DNA of 64,000 nucleotides. Source: JAAYBF01 sp963715445 (GTDB taxonomy: Bacteria > Actinomycetota > Thermoleophilia > Solirubrobacterales > Thermoleophilaceae). Each line of letters starts with the position of its first letter. The first letter of the stretch is position 1. The notes beneath the pieces are model-generated. The model ran no database searches and was not told the DNA's origin. It was given only the letters and a program-made list of their open reading frames with translations. Both the position numbers and the translations under genes were made by a program. The DNA is taken from NCBI GenBank assembly GCA_963715445.1, contig OY970240.1:496001-560000 (forward strand). The letters run 5' to 3'. This document shows, one piece after another, positions 9,401-18,058 of this stretch.

Positions 9401-9983
9401 CCGCCAGGCGCGCGCGCTCGCCGCTCGCCGCGGGCGGGCTCACCTCGGGCAGCGCCGGCCTCGCCTGACCTCGGCTGCGCAGGTGCCCATAGGCGGTGCG
9501 GACCATGTCCGCCAGGCGATCCGGGGTGTAGGTGGCGATCAGCCGCAGGCGCTCGGAGTCCTCGCCCGCTCCCATGAACTCGCCCAGCGCCCTGTCGAAC
9601 GCATCGATCGCGACGCGCTCGGAGCCCAGCGCGTCGAGCATCGAGAACTCGGGGTCGATCCCGGCCACGAGGGCGTGCGTGCGCAGCAGCCGGGCGCAGA
9701 AGCCGTGGATCGTGGAGATCCAAGCCCCCTCCGCGGCCCGCGCCTGCGTGTGGGCGCCGAGAGCCGTGAACCGCTTGCGGACCCTCTCCTTGAGCTGCGC
9801 GGCCGCCTTCTCCGTGAAGGTGATCGCGAGGATCGAATCGACCTCGACGCCGTCGTCGAGCACCGACCGCACGAAGCGCTCCACGAGGACGGAGGTCTTG
9901 CCCGAGCCGGCCCCCGCGCTGAGGAGGATCGAGCGGTCCCGCCTGGCGATCGCCCGCTGCTGCTCCTCGGTGAAGTCGATCAC
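6471..9983 (-). CDS. addA: AddA/RecB-like UvrD helicase-nuclease
   Basis: 1170 aa from a GTG whose GTGA overlaps the addB stop. UvrD-family (SF1A) helicase motifs are visible: Walker A AGAGSGKT (residues 23-30), ITFTEKAA (motif Ia), DEFQDTNPLQ (motif II) with GDERQSIYRFRHAD (motif III), VMTIHRSKGLEFP (motif V) and VAATRAQ (motif VI). A C-terminal RecB-type nuclease has DVHAQ followed by LIVDYKSN. The domain order matches AddA (about 1,200 aa). With the upstream AddB it should resect double-strand breaks for RecA loading. Actinobacteria often have AdnAB or RecBCD instead, so the subtype needs phylogeny. Confidence 0.9.
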   Translation of the reverse strand: MIDFTEEQQRAIARRDRSILLSAGAGSGKTSVLVERFVRSVLDDGVEVDSILAITFTEKAAAQLKERVRKRFTALGAHTQARAAEGAWISTIHGFCARLLRTHALVAGIDPEFSMLDALGSERVAIDAFDRALGEFMGAGEDSERLRLIATYTPDRLADMVRTAYGHLRSRGQARPALPEVSPPAASGERARLAAATAAALAEIAGVEGKAVGKARVRLERCAALLARLPEAEVAEAPAVVKLSFKGTAKALRGPACEAYGEAHEEYLAHCLRTREYLDHVLLRELLALHGGHYEALKQDRSALDFDDLELLARDLLRDEQGLREHYAGRFSHLMVDEFQDTNPLQNEILELLERDNLFRVGDERQSIYRFRHADVGVFRSHREDARASGGEERISVNFRSRGEVLDAIDLTFGRLWGEGFEPLRERPGARDEPARAAPSVELLVVDKDKGRWDERTAEALAAGESPFGAGMGAVTPWRAAEARLLARRIDELTSGGPYSYRDVVVLTRVTTNMGVYERALEERGIPTHVLGGRGYWSQQQVGDLRAYLAALANPRDELALYSVLASPLAGISLDALVLLAAAARRSRGDLWRALEGADDAALLPEEDLERLRAFVERFRAERSDAPRISLETLIDRAVTSSGYDRAVLAMPSGDRRMANVRKLMRMGREYEAAEGRDLRGFIDFVAERDLVQEREGEAPLEAEDLDAVRVMTIHRSKGLEFPVVCVADLGKRGREDDAALRISEDGQVGIRLASLEGGALNSATLERIRERQKLEDEEEERRVFYVAATRAQEHLVLSGATDLEKLPPEAPLEEPMRWLWRALAPDLAERAASSESELEYEGRSVAVRCEVLSPATLDELLPAADRAPTRPEREEEPGLAALDAPALRAVPVPPALAVSRLSYSGLDLYERCGYRFYLEHALGLPGGDELAPGRSAQIAEELSDGIPARVRGTVVHSLLERLDFERPSPPAKAQVAELVKAEGGSASDAELEELASLVEAFAGSPMRARIGAAGRVRRELPFAFELSPEEGQGRSLLVNGVVDVHAQESDGLLIVDYKSNRLGGRDPAEAAEPYATQRLVYALAALKAGAARVEVAYVFLERPDEPVSTVFEASEASALEERLLGLASGVVKRRFEPSEEPCRELCADCPGQPGLCAWGPERTLSPATG

Positions 9984-12901
9984 CGCTCGACCCGGCAGAT
10001 CGAGGGATAGGAGCAGCCACCCCGATAGGCGCAGCTCTCGGGGCACGAGGAGAGCTGCCCGGACCGCATCCGCTCGGCCACCTCGGCGACGGCGGCCCGC
10101 GCCCACTCGGCGTGCTCCGCGAGCTCCTCCCTGGGCCGGCGATCCGAATCGAAGAAGTCCGAGCCGAGCTCCTCCGTGAGCTCTTCGGAGACCATCCCGC
10201 GCGGGCGCCGCTCCTTGCCGCCCAGCGGCACGTACACGCCCCCCGCGGCATCGAGCCCGAGCGCCGTCTCCACCGCCTGCATGTAGAGCGCCGCCTGGAA
10301 GCGGTTCTGCGCGACCCAGTCGGTCGCCTTGTAGGAGGCCGCCTGGCCGCTCTTGTAGTCGCGCACCAGCCCCCAGCCGTTCCAGGTGTCCACGCGGTCG
10401 ATCACTCCCCGCACGCGGGTGCCGTTCTCCAGCACCACCGGAGGGTGCTCGCCGCCCTCGAAGCCGAAGCGGAGCTCCAGGTGCTCGGGCTCGAACAGGC
10501 CGTCGCGCTCGGCCTCGTGGGCCAGGTAGCGCAGCAGGTCGAACTCGAGCCGCCTCACCGCCGCCCGCACGCGCGTCTGGTTGGGCGAGAGGCGGAACTC
10601 GCCGCGCTCCTCCTCGAGCGCGTCGAGCAGCAGGCGCTCGGCCTCGGGCAGGTTCTCGGGCGTGACGCGCCGCGAGCCGGTCCGCTCCGCGAGCCTGCTG
10701 AACGTCAGCTCCAGGACGCGGTGGGCGTAGGAGCCGCGAACCATCTGCTCGGGGTCGGGCTCGAGGCGCTCCGGGTCCAGCACGTCCTCGACGAGCCACT
10801 TCACCGGGCAGGAGGCGAACCGCTCGAGGCCGCCCGCGGATACCACCTCGCGCCCGGCCAGCTCCGCCAGAGCGGGGGGCGCCGTCAGCGGCCCGACGGG
10901 GGCCACCGGGCGGCGTCCGCCCCGCCGCGCGAGCGCCCGCTCCCACTCGGCCTCCGTGGGAGCGTCCTCCACGCTCCAGGTGACGTCGGAGAGCGCGCGC
11001 CGCCGCTCGTGGCCGTCCATGTCCGTGAACACGGCGAGCGCGTCCTCCACGAAGAACGAGCGGCCCTCGTGATCGCCGTCCTCGTCGCAGTAGCGCGAGC
11101 TCAGCACGAGCAGCCGCTCGGCGCGCGAGGCGGCGGCGTAGAAGAGGTAGCGCTCGCGCTCGACCTGGTCCTCCCAGAGCGGCAGCGCCAGGCCGCTGGC
11201 CTTGGCCATGTCGCGCCGGTCGGCGTCCGGGAGGAACGCGTCCGAGGCCGCGCCGCGCGGGAACTCCCGCTCCTGGAGGCCGCACATGAAGACCGCGGAG
11301 AACCGGCGGGCGCGCACCGCGAGCGGCGAGGCCACCTGCACCCGGTCGGGCTGGGAGAGTTCGCCGAGGCGCACCGGCAGCGCCTCCAGCACCTGGTGCA
11401 TCGCACGCGCGTCCAGGCGGATGCTCGGGTCCGCCCGCACCAGTGCGTGCAGCTCAGAGATCGCCTCGTGGGCCGCGTTGAAGACCCGCGGATCGTCCAG
11501 CTCGGCGCCCGCGAGGATCGGGGCGCGGCGGCGATGCGGACCGGCGAAGAGGCGCTCGAGCCGGCGGTCCAGCGCGGCCAGCAGAGCAGCGGAGCCGCGC
11601 GCCGAGGCGAGGCCGTCGAGATCCTCGAGCGGCCAGCGGCCGGGGGTGGCCTCCCAGATCTCCCTCGCCTCGACCGCGGTGGTCGCACCGTGGCGCCGCA
11701 CGTCGGCCTCGAGGCGATCGGCGAGCGCGCTCTCGCGCAGCAGGCCGGGGGTCCGCAGGTAGGTGAGCAGGTCCTCCGCGCTTCCCTCGAGCAGCGCGCA
11801 GCGCAGCAGCGCGAGCACCCCCGCCCCGAGCCCGGTGTGGGAGAGCGGCACGGAGTGGTCGATCGAATACGGGATCCCATACGCGCCGAAGACCTGCTCC
11901 ACCAGCGAGGCGTACCGCCGCGGATCCCGGAAGACGACAGCGACCTCGCCCGGAGGCGTTCCGGACCGCAGCAGGCGAAGGACCTCGGCGGCGCACAGCT
12001 CGAGCTCCGCGCGCTCGCCGCCGGCGGTGTGCAGCCAGACCGCGCCGCCGGAGGCAGATGCGCCCTCACCGGCCTCGAACAGGCCGCGCTCGAGCGCGTG
12101 GAGGGCCGTGCGCGACTCGTCCGCGTAGTGGTCGGACACCGCCTCGAGCGCCACGACCTCGCTCGCCAGCGCGGCCAGGTCCTCCCGCACCGAGGCGATC
12201 GCCCGGAACGCCTCCCGCCCCGCCTCGTACGGCAGGGAGACGGTCACCTCCACCCCAACCTTGTGCGCAAGCGTCTCGAGCGCATCCATCTCGAGCGGCG
12301 TGAAGTCGTCGAAGCCGTACACGTAGACGGGATTGCCGCCCCAGGCCTGAGGGCGCAGGCGCACGGCATCGAGAGCGCGCCAGGCGAAGAGGTCCTCGTC
12401 CAGCAGCCCGGCGGCCTCGAGGCCCTCGCGATAGCGCCGGTAGAGCTCGGCGATCTCCTCCGCGTATCGGCGGCGCGGCCCGTCCTGCGCCCACGCGCGA
12501 AGCGCCTGGGTGAGTCGCGCGGGCTCCACCCGGCTCTGCCCGAGCTCGGCCATGAACCGCGCCGCGGCGGCGGCGAAGCCGGGGCGGGCCGCGGAGCTGC
12601 GCAGCACCTCGAAGCGCGCCTTGCGCACCGCCTCCTCCACGATCAGCCGGCGCTGCAGGTCGGACGCCGGGCGGGCCGCGAGCCCCGCGCGGGCGGCGAT
12701 CAGCCCGAACAGCGCGCGGAAGCGCAGGACCCGCACCCCGAAGACGACTCCGCGCGCGGCGAGCTCGCGCTGGTGGTGCTCCACGTCCTCGAAGGCGGGC
12801 ACCACGAGCACCGGATCCTCGTCGACGCGCTCGCGCAGGGCGCCGAGCACCTCGCCGGCCTTCGCGGCGTTCGCGGGTCCTGTAACCAGCTTCAGCGGCA
12901 C
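9980..12901 (-). CDS. addB: AddB-like nuclease/inactive helicase subunit
   Basis: 973 aa, GTG start. A degenerate P-loop (LVTGPANAAKAG, residues 5-16) opens an inactivated helicase fold, as in AddB. The C-terminal third has a PD-(D/E)XK nuclease (IDRVDTWNGWGLVRDYKSGQ) and the iron-sulfur clamp typical of AddB: one Cys in FASCPVKW and three in CPESCAYRGGCSYPSICR at the end. It is translationally coupled to addA, so the two subunits are probably made one to one. Family AddB contributes Chi reading and 5'-strand cutting; whether Chi is used here is unknown. Confidence 0.87.
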   Translation of the reverse strand: MPLKLVTGPANAAKAGEVLGALRERVDEDPVLVVPAFEDVEHHQRELAARGVVFGVRVLRFRALFGLIAARAGLAARPASDLQRRLIVEEAVRKARFEVLRSSAARPGFAAAAARFMAELGQSRVEPARLTQALRAWAQDGPRRRYAEEIAELYRRYREGLEAAGLLDEDLFAWRALDAVRLRPQAWGGNPVYVYGFDDFTPLEMDALETLAHKVGVEVTVSLPYEAGREAFRAIASVREDLAALASEVVALEAVSDHYADESRTALHALERGLFEAGEGASASGGAVWLHTAGGERAELELCAAEVLRLLRSGTPPGEVAVVFRDPRRYASLVEQVFGAYGIPYSIDHSVPLSHTGLGAGVLALLRCALLEGSAEDLLTYLRTPGLLRESALADRLEADVRRHGATTAVEAREIWEATPGRWPLEDLDGLASARGSAALLAALDRRLERLFAGPHRRRAPILAGAELDDPRVFNAAHEAISELHALVRADPSIRLDARAMHQVLEALPVRLGELSQPDRVQVASPLAVRARRFSAVFMCGLQEREFPRGAASDAFLPDADRRDMAKASGLALPLWEDQVERERYLFYAAASRAERLLVLSSRYCDEDGDHEGRSFFVEDALAVFTDMDGHERRRALSDVTWSVEDAPTEAEWERALARRGGRRPVAPVGPLTAPPALAELAGREVVSAGGLERFASCPVKWLVEDVLDPERLEPDPEQMVRGSYAHRVLELTFSRLAERTGSRRVTPENLPEAERLLLDALEEERGEFRLSPNQTRVRAAVRRLEFDLLRYLAHEAERDGLFEPEHLELRFGFEGGEHPPVVLENGTRVRGVIDRVDTWNGWGLVRDYKSGQAASYKATDWVAQNRFQAALYMQAVETALGLDAAGGVYVPLGGKERRPRGMVSEELTEELGSDFFDSDRRPREELAEHAEWARAAVAEVAERMRSGQLSSCPESCAYRGGCSYPSICRVER

Positions 12902-12946
12902 GGAGTCACTAATAGGGCCCGCGCAGGACGCCAGGACCGGTCGCGG

Positions 12947-13588
12947 TCAGGCCGGATCGGACGAGCCGTCGCCCGCGCCCGGCGAGACCAGCAGGCCTTG
13001 GCGAGCGGCGGCGGCGAGCGCCTCCGCGTAACGAGCGGCGGGAAGCATCGGCGGGGCGTCCTGCAGCTCCCATCCCACGGCGGGGCGCAGCACCCAGCGC
13101 GCCACGCGGACATCGCCCTCCTCGAGGGCCTCCACGCGCAGCTCCTCCTTGAAGTCCCCGCTGCGACCACGGCTCACCCCCGGCCCGTCGCCGGATCCCG
13201 GGACCGGCGCGCAGGCGACGGCCTCCGCCAGCGCCGCGGCGTCGCGCGCATCGAGCGCCTCGTGGGCCCGGCCGGCGATCTCCACCAGCTCGTGCACCGG
13301 CAGGACGGGTGCCTGAGCGCGCAGCGACGCTCCCGCCCACTCCCCGAACCGCACGCCGCCGGGCACGCGCTCGAGCCGGATCGCCACGAGCACGTTGCCC
13401 TCGTCCCTGCGCGCCGCCCCTGCGACATAGGGGCCGCTGAACGTCGGGCGGGCGGCCTTGGCCGGCTTCGAGCGCGCTCCTGACGCCGCTCGCCGACGAC
13501 GAGTCGGAAGCCCCGTCTCCAGCACCGTGCCGCGCGAGCAGATCGGGCAGTCGGCGGTGAAGCGGTTGTGGCGGCAGAAGGTGGACAA
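12947..13588 (-). CDS. unknown protein with N-terminal zinc-ribbon motif
   Basis: 213 aa from a TTG. The N-terminus CRHNRFTADCPICSRG (residues 5-20) has Cys/His spacing of a small zinc site. The middle is Arg/Ala rich. The rest is a soluble alpha/beta region with GVRFGEWAG and FKEELRVEALEEGDVRVARW. No known family was recognised. It lies 45 bases upstream of addB in the same orientation, so it may be the first gene of the addBA unit, and divergent from the phosphoesterase 38 bases away. Confidence 0.75.
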   Translation of the reverse strand: MSTFCRHNRFTADCPICSRGTVLETGLPTRRRRAASGARSKPAKAARPTFSGPYVAGAARRDEGNVLVAIRLERVPGGVRFGEWAGASLRAQAPVLPVHELVEIAGRAHEALDARDAAALAEAVACAPVPGSGDGPGVSRGRSGDFKEELRVEALEEGDVRVARWVLRPAVGWELQDAPPMLPAARYAEALAAAARQGLLVSPGAGDGSSDPA

Positions 13589-13626
13589 CGCTGCAGGAGG
13601 ATAGGGGCTCGCGCCTCCGTGCCAAG

Positions 13627-14748
13627 ATGCGCCGGGTGCTGACGGCGATCGTCTCCGACCTCCACCTCGGGACCACGTCCGGCGCGGACCTCGCGCGCAG
13701 GCCCGAGGTGCTCGAGCGACTCGTCGACGCCGTGAGCCGGGCCGACCGCCTCGTGGTGCTGGGAGACCTCCTCGAGCTGCGCGAGCTGCCCGCCCACGAG
13801 GTCCTGGAGGCCGCCGCCCCAGTGCTGCGGGCTCTCGGGGAGGCGACGGCGGGGAAGCAGCTGATCATCGTCCCCGGCAACCACGACTACCAGCTGGTCG
13901 CCCCGGCCCTCGAGCGCGCGCGGCTGGCGGGCGAGGGCCCGCTCGGGCTCGCGCGGAGCTTCACGGCGGCGCCGGGCGACCTCGCGGACAGGGTCGCCGC
14001 GCACATGCCCCGCACCGAGCTGGAGCTGTCGTATCCCGGGATATGGCTGCGCGAGGACGTCTACGCCACCCACGGCCACTACACCGACCTCCACCTCTCC
14101 GTGCCGCGCGTCGAGTCGATCGCCGCGGCCCTCGTCAAGCGGCTGACGGGCGGCGGGGCTCTCGCCCGGCCCGACGACTACGAGGCCGCGCTCGCACCGC
14201 TCTACGCCTTCTCCCACGCGGTTGCCCAGAACGCGTCCACGCAGACGCTCACGAACGGGAACAGCCTCTCCCGAAAGGTCTGGCGCACTGCACACCACGG
14301 CCGCAGCCGCTGGGAGCGCGTGCGGGGCGGCGCGCTGACGAAGGCCGCGATCCCCACCGCCGTGGCCGGCCTCAACGCGTTCGGCCTGGGCCCCTTCCGG
14401 ACCGACATCTCCGTTGCCGAGCTCCACCACGCGGGGCTGCGGGCGATCGGCGACGTGGTCGATGGGCTCGGCGTCTCCGCCGCCCACGTCATCTTCGGCC
14501 ACACCCACCGCGCCGGCCCCCTGCCGAGCGACGACCCCGGCGAGTGGCTGCTTAGCGGCGGAGGCCGGCTCACCAACACCGGCGCATGGCTGCGGGAGTC
14601 CGTCCTGATCCAGGACGACGGGCCGGCGAACCCGTACTGGCCCGGCCGCGTGACGCTGCTCGGGGACGACGGCCCTCCAGAGCTGAAGCCGCTGCTCGAG
14701 GACCTGCAGCTCGGCGAATCGCGGCCGCCGGCCGCGCCTCCGCTCTAG
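13627..14748 (+). CDS. calcineurin-like metallophosphoesterase
   Basis: 373 aa. Metal-ligand motifs are in order: SDLHLG (residues 9-14), GDLLE near 46, GNHDYQ near 86, and near the C-terminus GHTHRAGP around residue 297. This resembles UDP-2,3-diacylglucosamine hydrolase-like or generic phosphatases with an added C-terminal region. Lipid A is not expected here, so that substrate is unlikely. The start lacks a close ribosome binding site. Its stop overlaps the convergent topoisomerase stop by four bases (CTAG). Confidence 0.87.
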   Translation: MRRVLTAIVSDLHLGTTSGADLARRPEVLERLVDAVSRADRLVVLGDLLELRELPAHEVLEAAAPVLRALGEATAGKQLIIVPGNHDYQLVAPALERARLAGEGPLGLARSFTAAPGDLADRVAAHMPRTELELSYPGIWLREDVYATHGHYTDLHLSVPRVESIAAALVKRLTGGGALARPDDYEAALAPLYAFSHAVAQNASTQTLTNGNSLSRKVWRTAHHGRSRWERVRGGALTKAAIPTAVAGLNAFGLGPFRTDISVAELHHAGLRAIGDVVDGLGVSAAHVIFGHTHRAGPLPSDDPGEWLLSGGGRLTNTGAWLRESVLIQDDGPANPYWPGRVTLLGDDGPPELKPLLEDLQLGESRPPAAPPL

Positions 14749-17093
14749 CTCGCCTTGGCCTTCGGCTCGGGCTTGGCCTTCGGCTTGGCTTTGGTCTTCG
14801 GCTTGGCCTTGGCCGGCTTCGTCGTGGTGCCAGGCTTCTTGCCGTCGCTCACGGCGTCGGCGCCGCTGCCCTCGTCACCGGCCGGATCGTCGGTGGCGGA
14901 AGGCGGCGGCTCCTTGGCCCAGTCCTCGTCGAACTCGACACGCCACTTGCCCTCCTGCTCGGCCCGCTCGATCTTGAGCTTGGCGCGGAAGGTCCTGCCC
15001 GAGCGGCCCTTGAAGCCGGTCACCTGCTTCGCGGTGCGCCCCTGGGGCGGGTCGTCGCCGCGCTCGATGGAGGCCTTCAGGCTCTCCATGAGCTCCTTCG
15101 CCGTCGAGACGGGAAGGCTCTTGCCGGCCTTGTTCTTCCAGATGACGAAGCCGCAGCCCGGGTCCTCCTTGGACCAGCAGGAGTAGCCCTTGCGGTTCTC
15201 CCCGACCTCGCGCCCGCAGACCGGGCAGGGGCCGAGCTTGGCGCGCTCGACGCGCACGCCCTTGAGCTTGTCGAGCTCCTCGACCGTCTTGGCCGTGAAC
15301 TTCGTGATGTCCTGCATGAACGCCGGGCGCGAGTCCTCGCCGCGCTCGATCAGTCCGAGCCGGTGCTCCCAATCGCCGGTCAGCTCGGGCGAGGTGAGCT
15401 GGTGCTCGCCGAGCAGGCGGATCACCTGGACGCCCTTCTCGGTCGCGTGCAGCGCACGGCCCTCGCGCTCGATGTAGGCGACGGCGATCAGCCGCTCGAT
15501 GATCGATGCGCGCGTGGCCGGCGTTCCGATGCCGGAGTCCTTCATCGCCTCACGCAGGTCCGCGTCCTCGATCTCCTTGCCGGCGGTCTCCATCGCGGCC
15601 AGCAGCGAGGCCTCCGTGAAGCGCCGCGGCGGCTGGGTCTCCTTGCGCAGCGACTCCATCGCGCGGATCTCGATGGTCTCGCCCTCGTCGAGCTTGGGGA
15701 GCATCTGGTCGCCGCCGGAGTCGTCGTCCTTGGTCTTGCCCTCCGCATTGACCTCTTCGCCGTAGACGGCCCGCCAGCCGGCCTGGGACAGGACCCGGCC
15801 GCTGGTGCGGAACACGTGCTCCTGGATCGTCGTCTCCACGCGCGTGCGGTCGAACACCGCGTCGGGGTGGAACACCGCGAGGAAGCGCTTGGTGACCAGG
15901 TCGTAGATCTTGAGCTCGTCCGCGCCCATCTTGGAGAGGTCGTGCTCGGACTTGGTCGGGATGATCGCGTGGTGGTCTTCGACCTTCTTGTCGTTGACCA
16001 CGCGGCCGAGCGGCAGCTTATCCAGCGAGCGCACGTACTCCGAGGCCTTGCGGTACTCGGCGTTGCGGCCGACCAGCTCCGCCGTCGGGAGGATCTCCTC
16101 GATCATGTCGCCAGTCAGGAAGCGCGAGTTGGTACGCGGGTAGGTGAGCGCCTTGTGCTCCTCGTAGAGCTTCTGCGCCGCGGAGAGCGTCCTCCGGGCG
16201 GAGAAGCCGTGGCGCGTGTTGGCGTGGCGCTGCAGCGAGGTGAGGTCGTAGAGGAGCTGCGCCTGCTCGCGCTCCTCCTTCTTCTCGAGCTTCGTGATCT
16301 TGCCGGTCTGGCCGGCGCAGTCCGAGACGATCTTCGCCGCCTCGTCCTCCTTGATCCGCTTGCCGCCGAGATAGCGGCCGGCGTAGAGGCGCTCGTCGCT
16401 CGCGGCGAAGTCAGCCGCCACGAGCCAGTACGGCTCCGGCTTGAAGGCGCGGATCTCCTCCTCGCGGCGTGCCACGACCGCGAGCGTCGGCGTCTGCACG
16501 CGACCGAGCGAGACGGCGCCGTCGAACGCCGCCCGCAGGCGGATCGACGCGGCACGGGTGGCGTTCATGCCCACCACCCAGTCGGCCTCCGAGCGCGAGC
16601 GCGCCGCGGCCTCGAGCGATGCCATCTCCTCGCCCGGGCGCAGGCGCGTGAACGCCTCCTCGATCGCCTTCTTGGTCATCGAGGAGAGCCACAGGCGGAG
16701 CACCGGCTTCTTCGCCTTCGCCGTCTCGTAGACGTAGGCGAAGATCAGCTCGCCCTCTCGCCCGGCGTCGCAGGCGTTCACGACCTTCTCCACGTCCTCG
16801 CGCGCCATGAGCTTGTGGATGGCGTTCAGCTGCTTCTTCGCGCGATCGTCGTTGGGGACGAGCTTGAACTTGTCCGGCACGATTGGAAGGTCCGCGTAGC
16901 GCCACTTCTTCAGCTTCGGGTCGTACGCCTCCGGCTGGGCCAGGCCGACCAGGTGACCGACCGCCCAGGAGATGACGTGGTCATCTCCCTCCATGGACGT
17001 CTTGTCCTTGGACTCCTTGAACGAGCCGGGCAGCACGCCGGCGAAATCCCGCGCTACGGATGGCTTCTCTGCGACTACAAGTGTCTTCCCCAT
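14745..17093 (-). CDS. topB: type IA DNA topoisomerase (TopB/topoisomerase III-like)
   Basis: 782 aa. The Toprim domain begins VVAEKPSVARDF (residues 6-17), and the acidic DAGREGELIF motif lies near 109. The active-site Tyr is Y318 in LTYPRTNSRF, and SLGRVQTPTLAVV is the conserved central helix. A C-terminal zinc ribbon has CPVCG followed by CWSKEDPGCGF, then a Lys/Pro/Ala-rich tail of about 40 residues (AKPKTKAKPKAK) like histone-type tails on actinobacterial topoisomerases. It relaxes or decatenates negatively supercoiled or single-strand-bearing DNA. Likely an accessory enzyme beside the housekeeping TopA. Confidence 0.9.
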   Translation of the reverse strand: MGKTLVVAEKPSVARDFAGVLPGSFKESKDKTSMEGDDHVISWAVGHLVGLAQPEAYDPKLKKWRYADLPIVPDKFKLVPNDDRAKKQLNAIHKLMAREDVEKVVNACDAGREGELIFAYVYETAKAKKPVLRLWLSSMTKKAIEEAFTRLRPGEEMASLEAAARSRSEADWVVGMNATRAASIRLRAAFDGAVSLGRVQTPTLAVVARREEEIRAFKPEPYWLVAADFAASDERLYAGRYLGGKRIKEDEAAKIVSDCAGQTGKITKLEKKEEREQAQLLYDLTSLQRHANTRHGFSARRTLSAAQKLYEEHKALTYPRTNSRFLTGDMIEEILPTAELVGRNAEYRKASEYVRSLDKLPLGRVVNDKKVEDHHAIIPTKSEHDLSKMGADELKIYDLVTKRFLAVFHPDAVFDRTRVETTIQEHVFRTSGRVLSQAGWRAVYGEEVNAEGKTKDDDSGGDQMLPKLDEGETIEIRAMESLRKETQPPRRFTEASLLAAMETAGKEIEDADLREAMKDSGIGTPATRASIIERLIAVAYIEREGRALHATEKGVQVIRLLGEHQLTSPELTGDWEHRLGLIERGEDSRPAFMQDITKFTAKTVEELDKLKGVRVERAKLGPCPVCGREVGENRKGYSCWSKEDPGCGFVIWKNKAGKSLPVSTAKELMESLKASIERGDDPPQGRTAKQVTGFKGRSGRTFRAKLKIERAEQEGKWRVEFDEDWAKEPPPSATDDPAGDEGSGADAVSDGKKPGTTTKPAKAKPKTKAKPKAKPEPKAKAS

Positions 17094-17165
17094 GTTCCCC
17101 CAACCATACGCAGGCCGACGACATACTGGCCTGGTTCCCCGACTCGGCCGCCCGGCAGGAGGCGC

Positions 17166-17204
17166 CCTTCAGCAGGCCGGCGAATGGCCTTCAGTAGGCC
17201 GGCG
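17166..17204. repeat. 17-base direct repeat at a gene end
   Basis: CCTTCAGCAGGCCGGCG (17166-17182) recurs as CCTTCAGTAGGCCGGCG (17188-17204) after 5 bases. The second copy carries the stop codon of the lysyl-oxidase-like gene; the first is just beyond it. Looks like a local slippage duplication of the gene end. Confidence 0.6.
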
Positions 17205-18030
17205 GCCGGTCCTCCTGAGGGGGAGCAGGGACGGTCGACTTCTTCCTCGGGCAGTCCTGCGGGCCCGGCTCGAAGGGCAGCCGGATGGTCACGGCCGCCG
17301 AGTTGTTGCGCTCGTTCGACTCGTAGATCCGATCCCGCGGATCGGCGATGTGCACGTAGTCGAAGCACCCGCGCAGCCCCGTGACGTCAATCCACTGCTC
17401 CGGGTAGGACGGCGGGTACACGTCCGACCAGCCGATCGAGGTGCCGAGCGTCACGCGCCGCACGGTGGAGGAGGTGCTGCAGGCCGGGTAGACCCTCTTG
17501 CGGGGCGAGCGGCGCAGGCGCGGATGGGTGCGGTTCAGATCGCGCAGGCAGTAGCTGACCTTCGGCCCCACCCTGCTCAGCTTCGCCCGCTCGCCCTTCG
17601 CGTTCCGCTTCCAAAGCTCGAAGCGCGCGGCATTGTGGAACTTCCAGTAGCTCGTCTGCCCCACCACGTGCTTGAAGAAGAGGCGCGCGCCGGTGTTGAT
17701 GCCGATCTTCCCGCCTGCGCGCTTGTAGATCCGCTGACGCCCCTTCATGAAGTACCTGCTGATCCGGATTCCGTGCAGTTCGGCGGGCCCGCGGCCGACG
17801 CTGTCGATCGAGTTGCCCGCCCTCAGCACCAGGTGCCCGGGCAGCACGAACGGGTCGAGTGCGAGGCCGAACGGCTTCGCCATCACCAGGTCGGGGCAGC
17901 GCAGGAGCTTGCGCTGCTCCTGGTCCAAGCAGGGATTGGGCGGCTTGGGCAGCGCCACGGCCGCCGTCGCGAGAGCGAACGAGGCGAGCACGCAGACCAC
18001 GAGCGCCATTCGAAGAGCGATACGGGCCAT
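17191..18030 (-). CDS. secreted lysyl-oxidase-like protein
   Basis: 279 aa with a signal peptide (hydrophobic 8-24, likely cut near ALATAAVA-LP). The C-terminal half follows the lysyl oxidase pattern: GPKVSYCLRD (155-164), GWSDVY (200-205), EQWIDVTGL (211-219) and ESNERNN (237-243). K157 and Y205 align with the residues that form the LTQ cofactor in animal LOX. The copper-binding region is reduced to YWKFHNAARFEL (128-139), with one His where animal enzymes have several. It may oxidise surface amines, or may be a non-catalytic secreted relative. Possible neighbour role with the adjacent envelope protease. Confidence 0.7.
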   Translation of the reverse strand: MARIALRMALVVCVLASFALATAAVALPKPPNPCLDQEQRKLLRCPDLVMAKPFGLALDPFVLPGHLVLRAGNSIDSVGRGPAELHGIRISRYFMKGRQRIYKRAGGKIGINTGARLFFKHVVGQTSYWKFHNAARFELWKRNAKGERAKLSRVGPKVSYCLRDLNRTHPRLRRSPRKRVYPACSTSSTVRRVTLGTSIGWSDVYPPSYPEQWIDVTGLRGCFDYVHIADPRDRIYESNERNNSAAVTIRLPFEPGPQDCPRKKSTVPAPPQEDRPPAY

Positions 18031-18058
18031 GAAGCACCGGAGTTGTAGCGAATGTGGG

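Noticed and set aside
6471..11285. A 1604-residue open frame extending AddA upstream
   Set aside because: The upstream part is the addB gene read in another frame; the GTG overlapping the addB stop is the logical start.
14755..14815. Low-complexity repeat in front of the topoisomerase stop
   Set aside because: It encodes the Lys/Pro/Ala tail of the enzyme, so no separate repeat feature was called.
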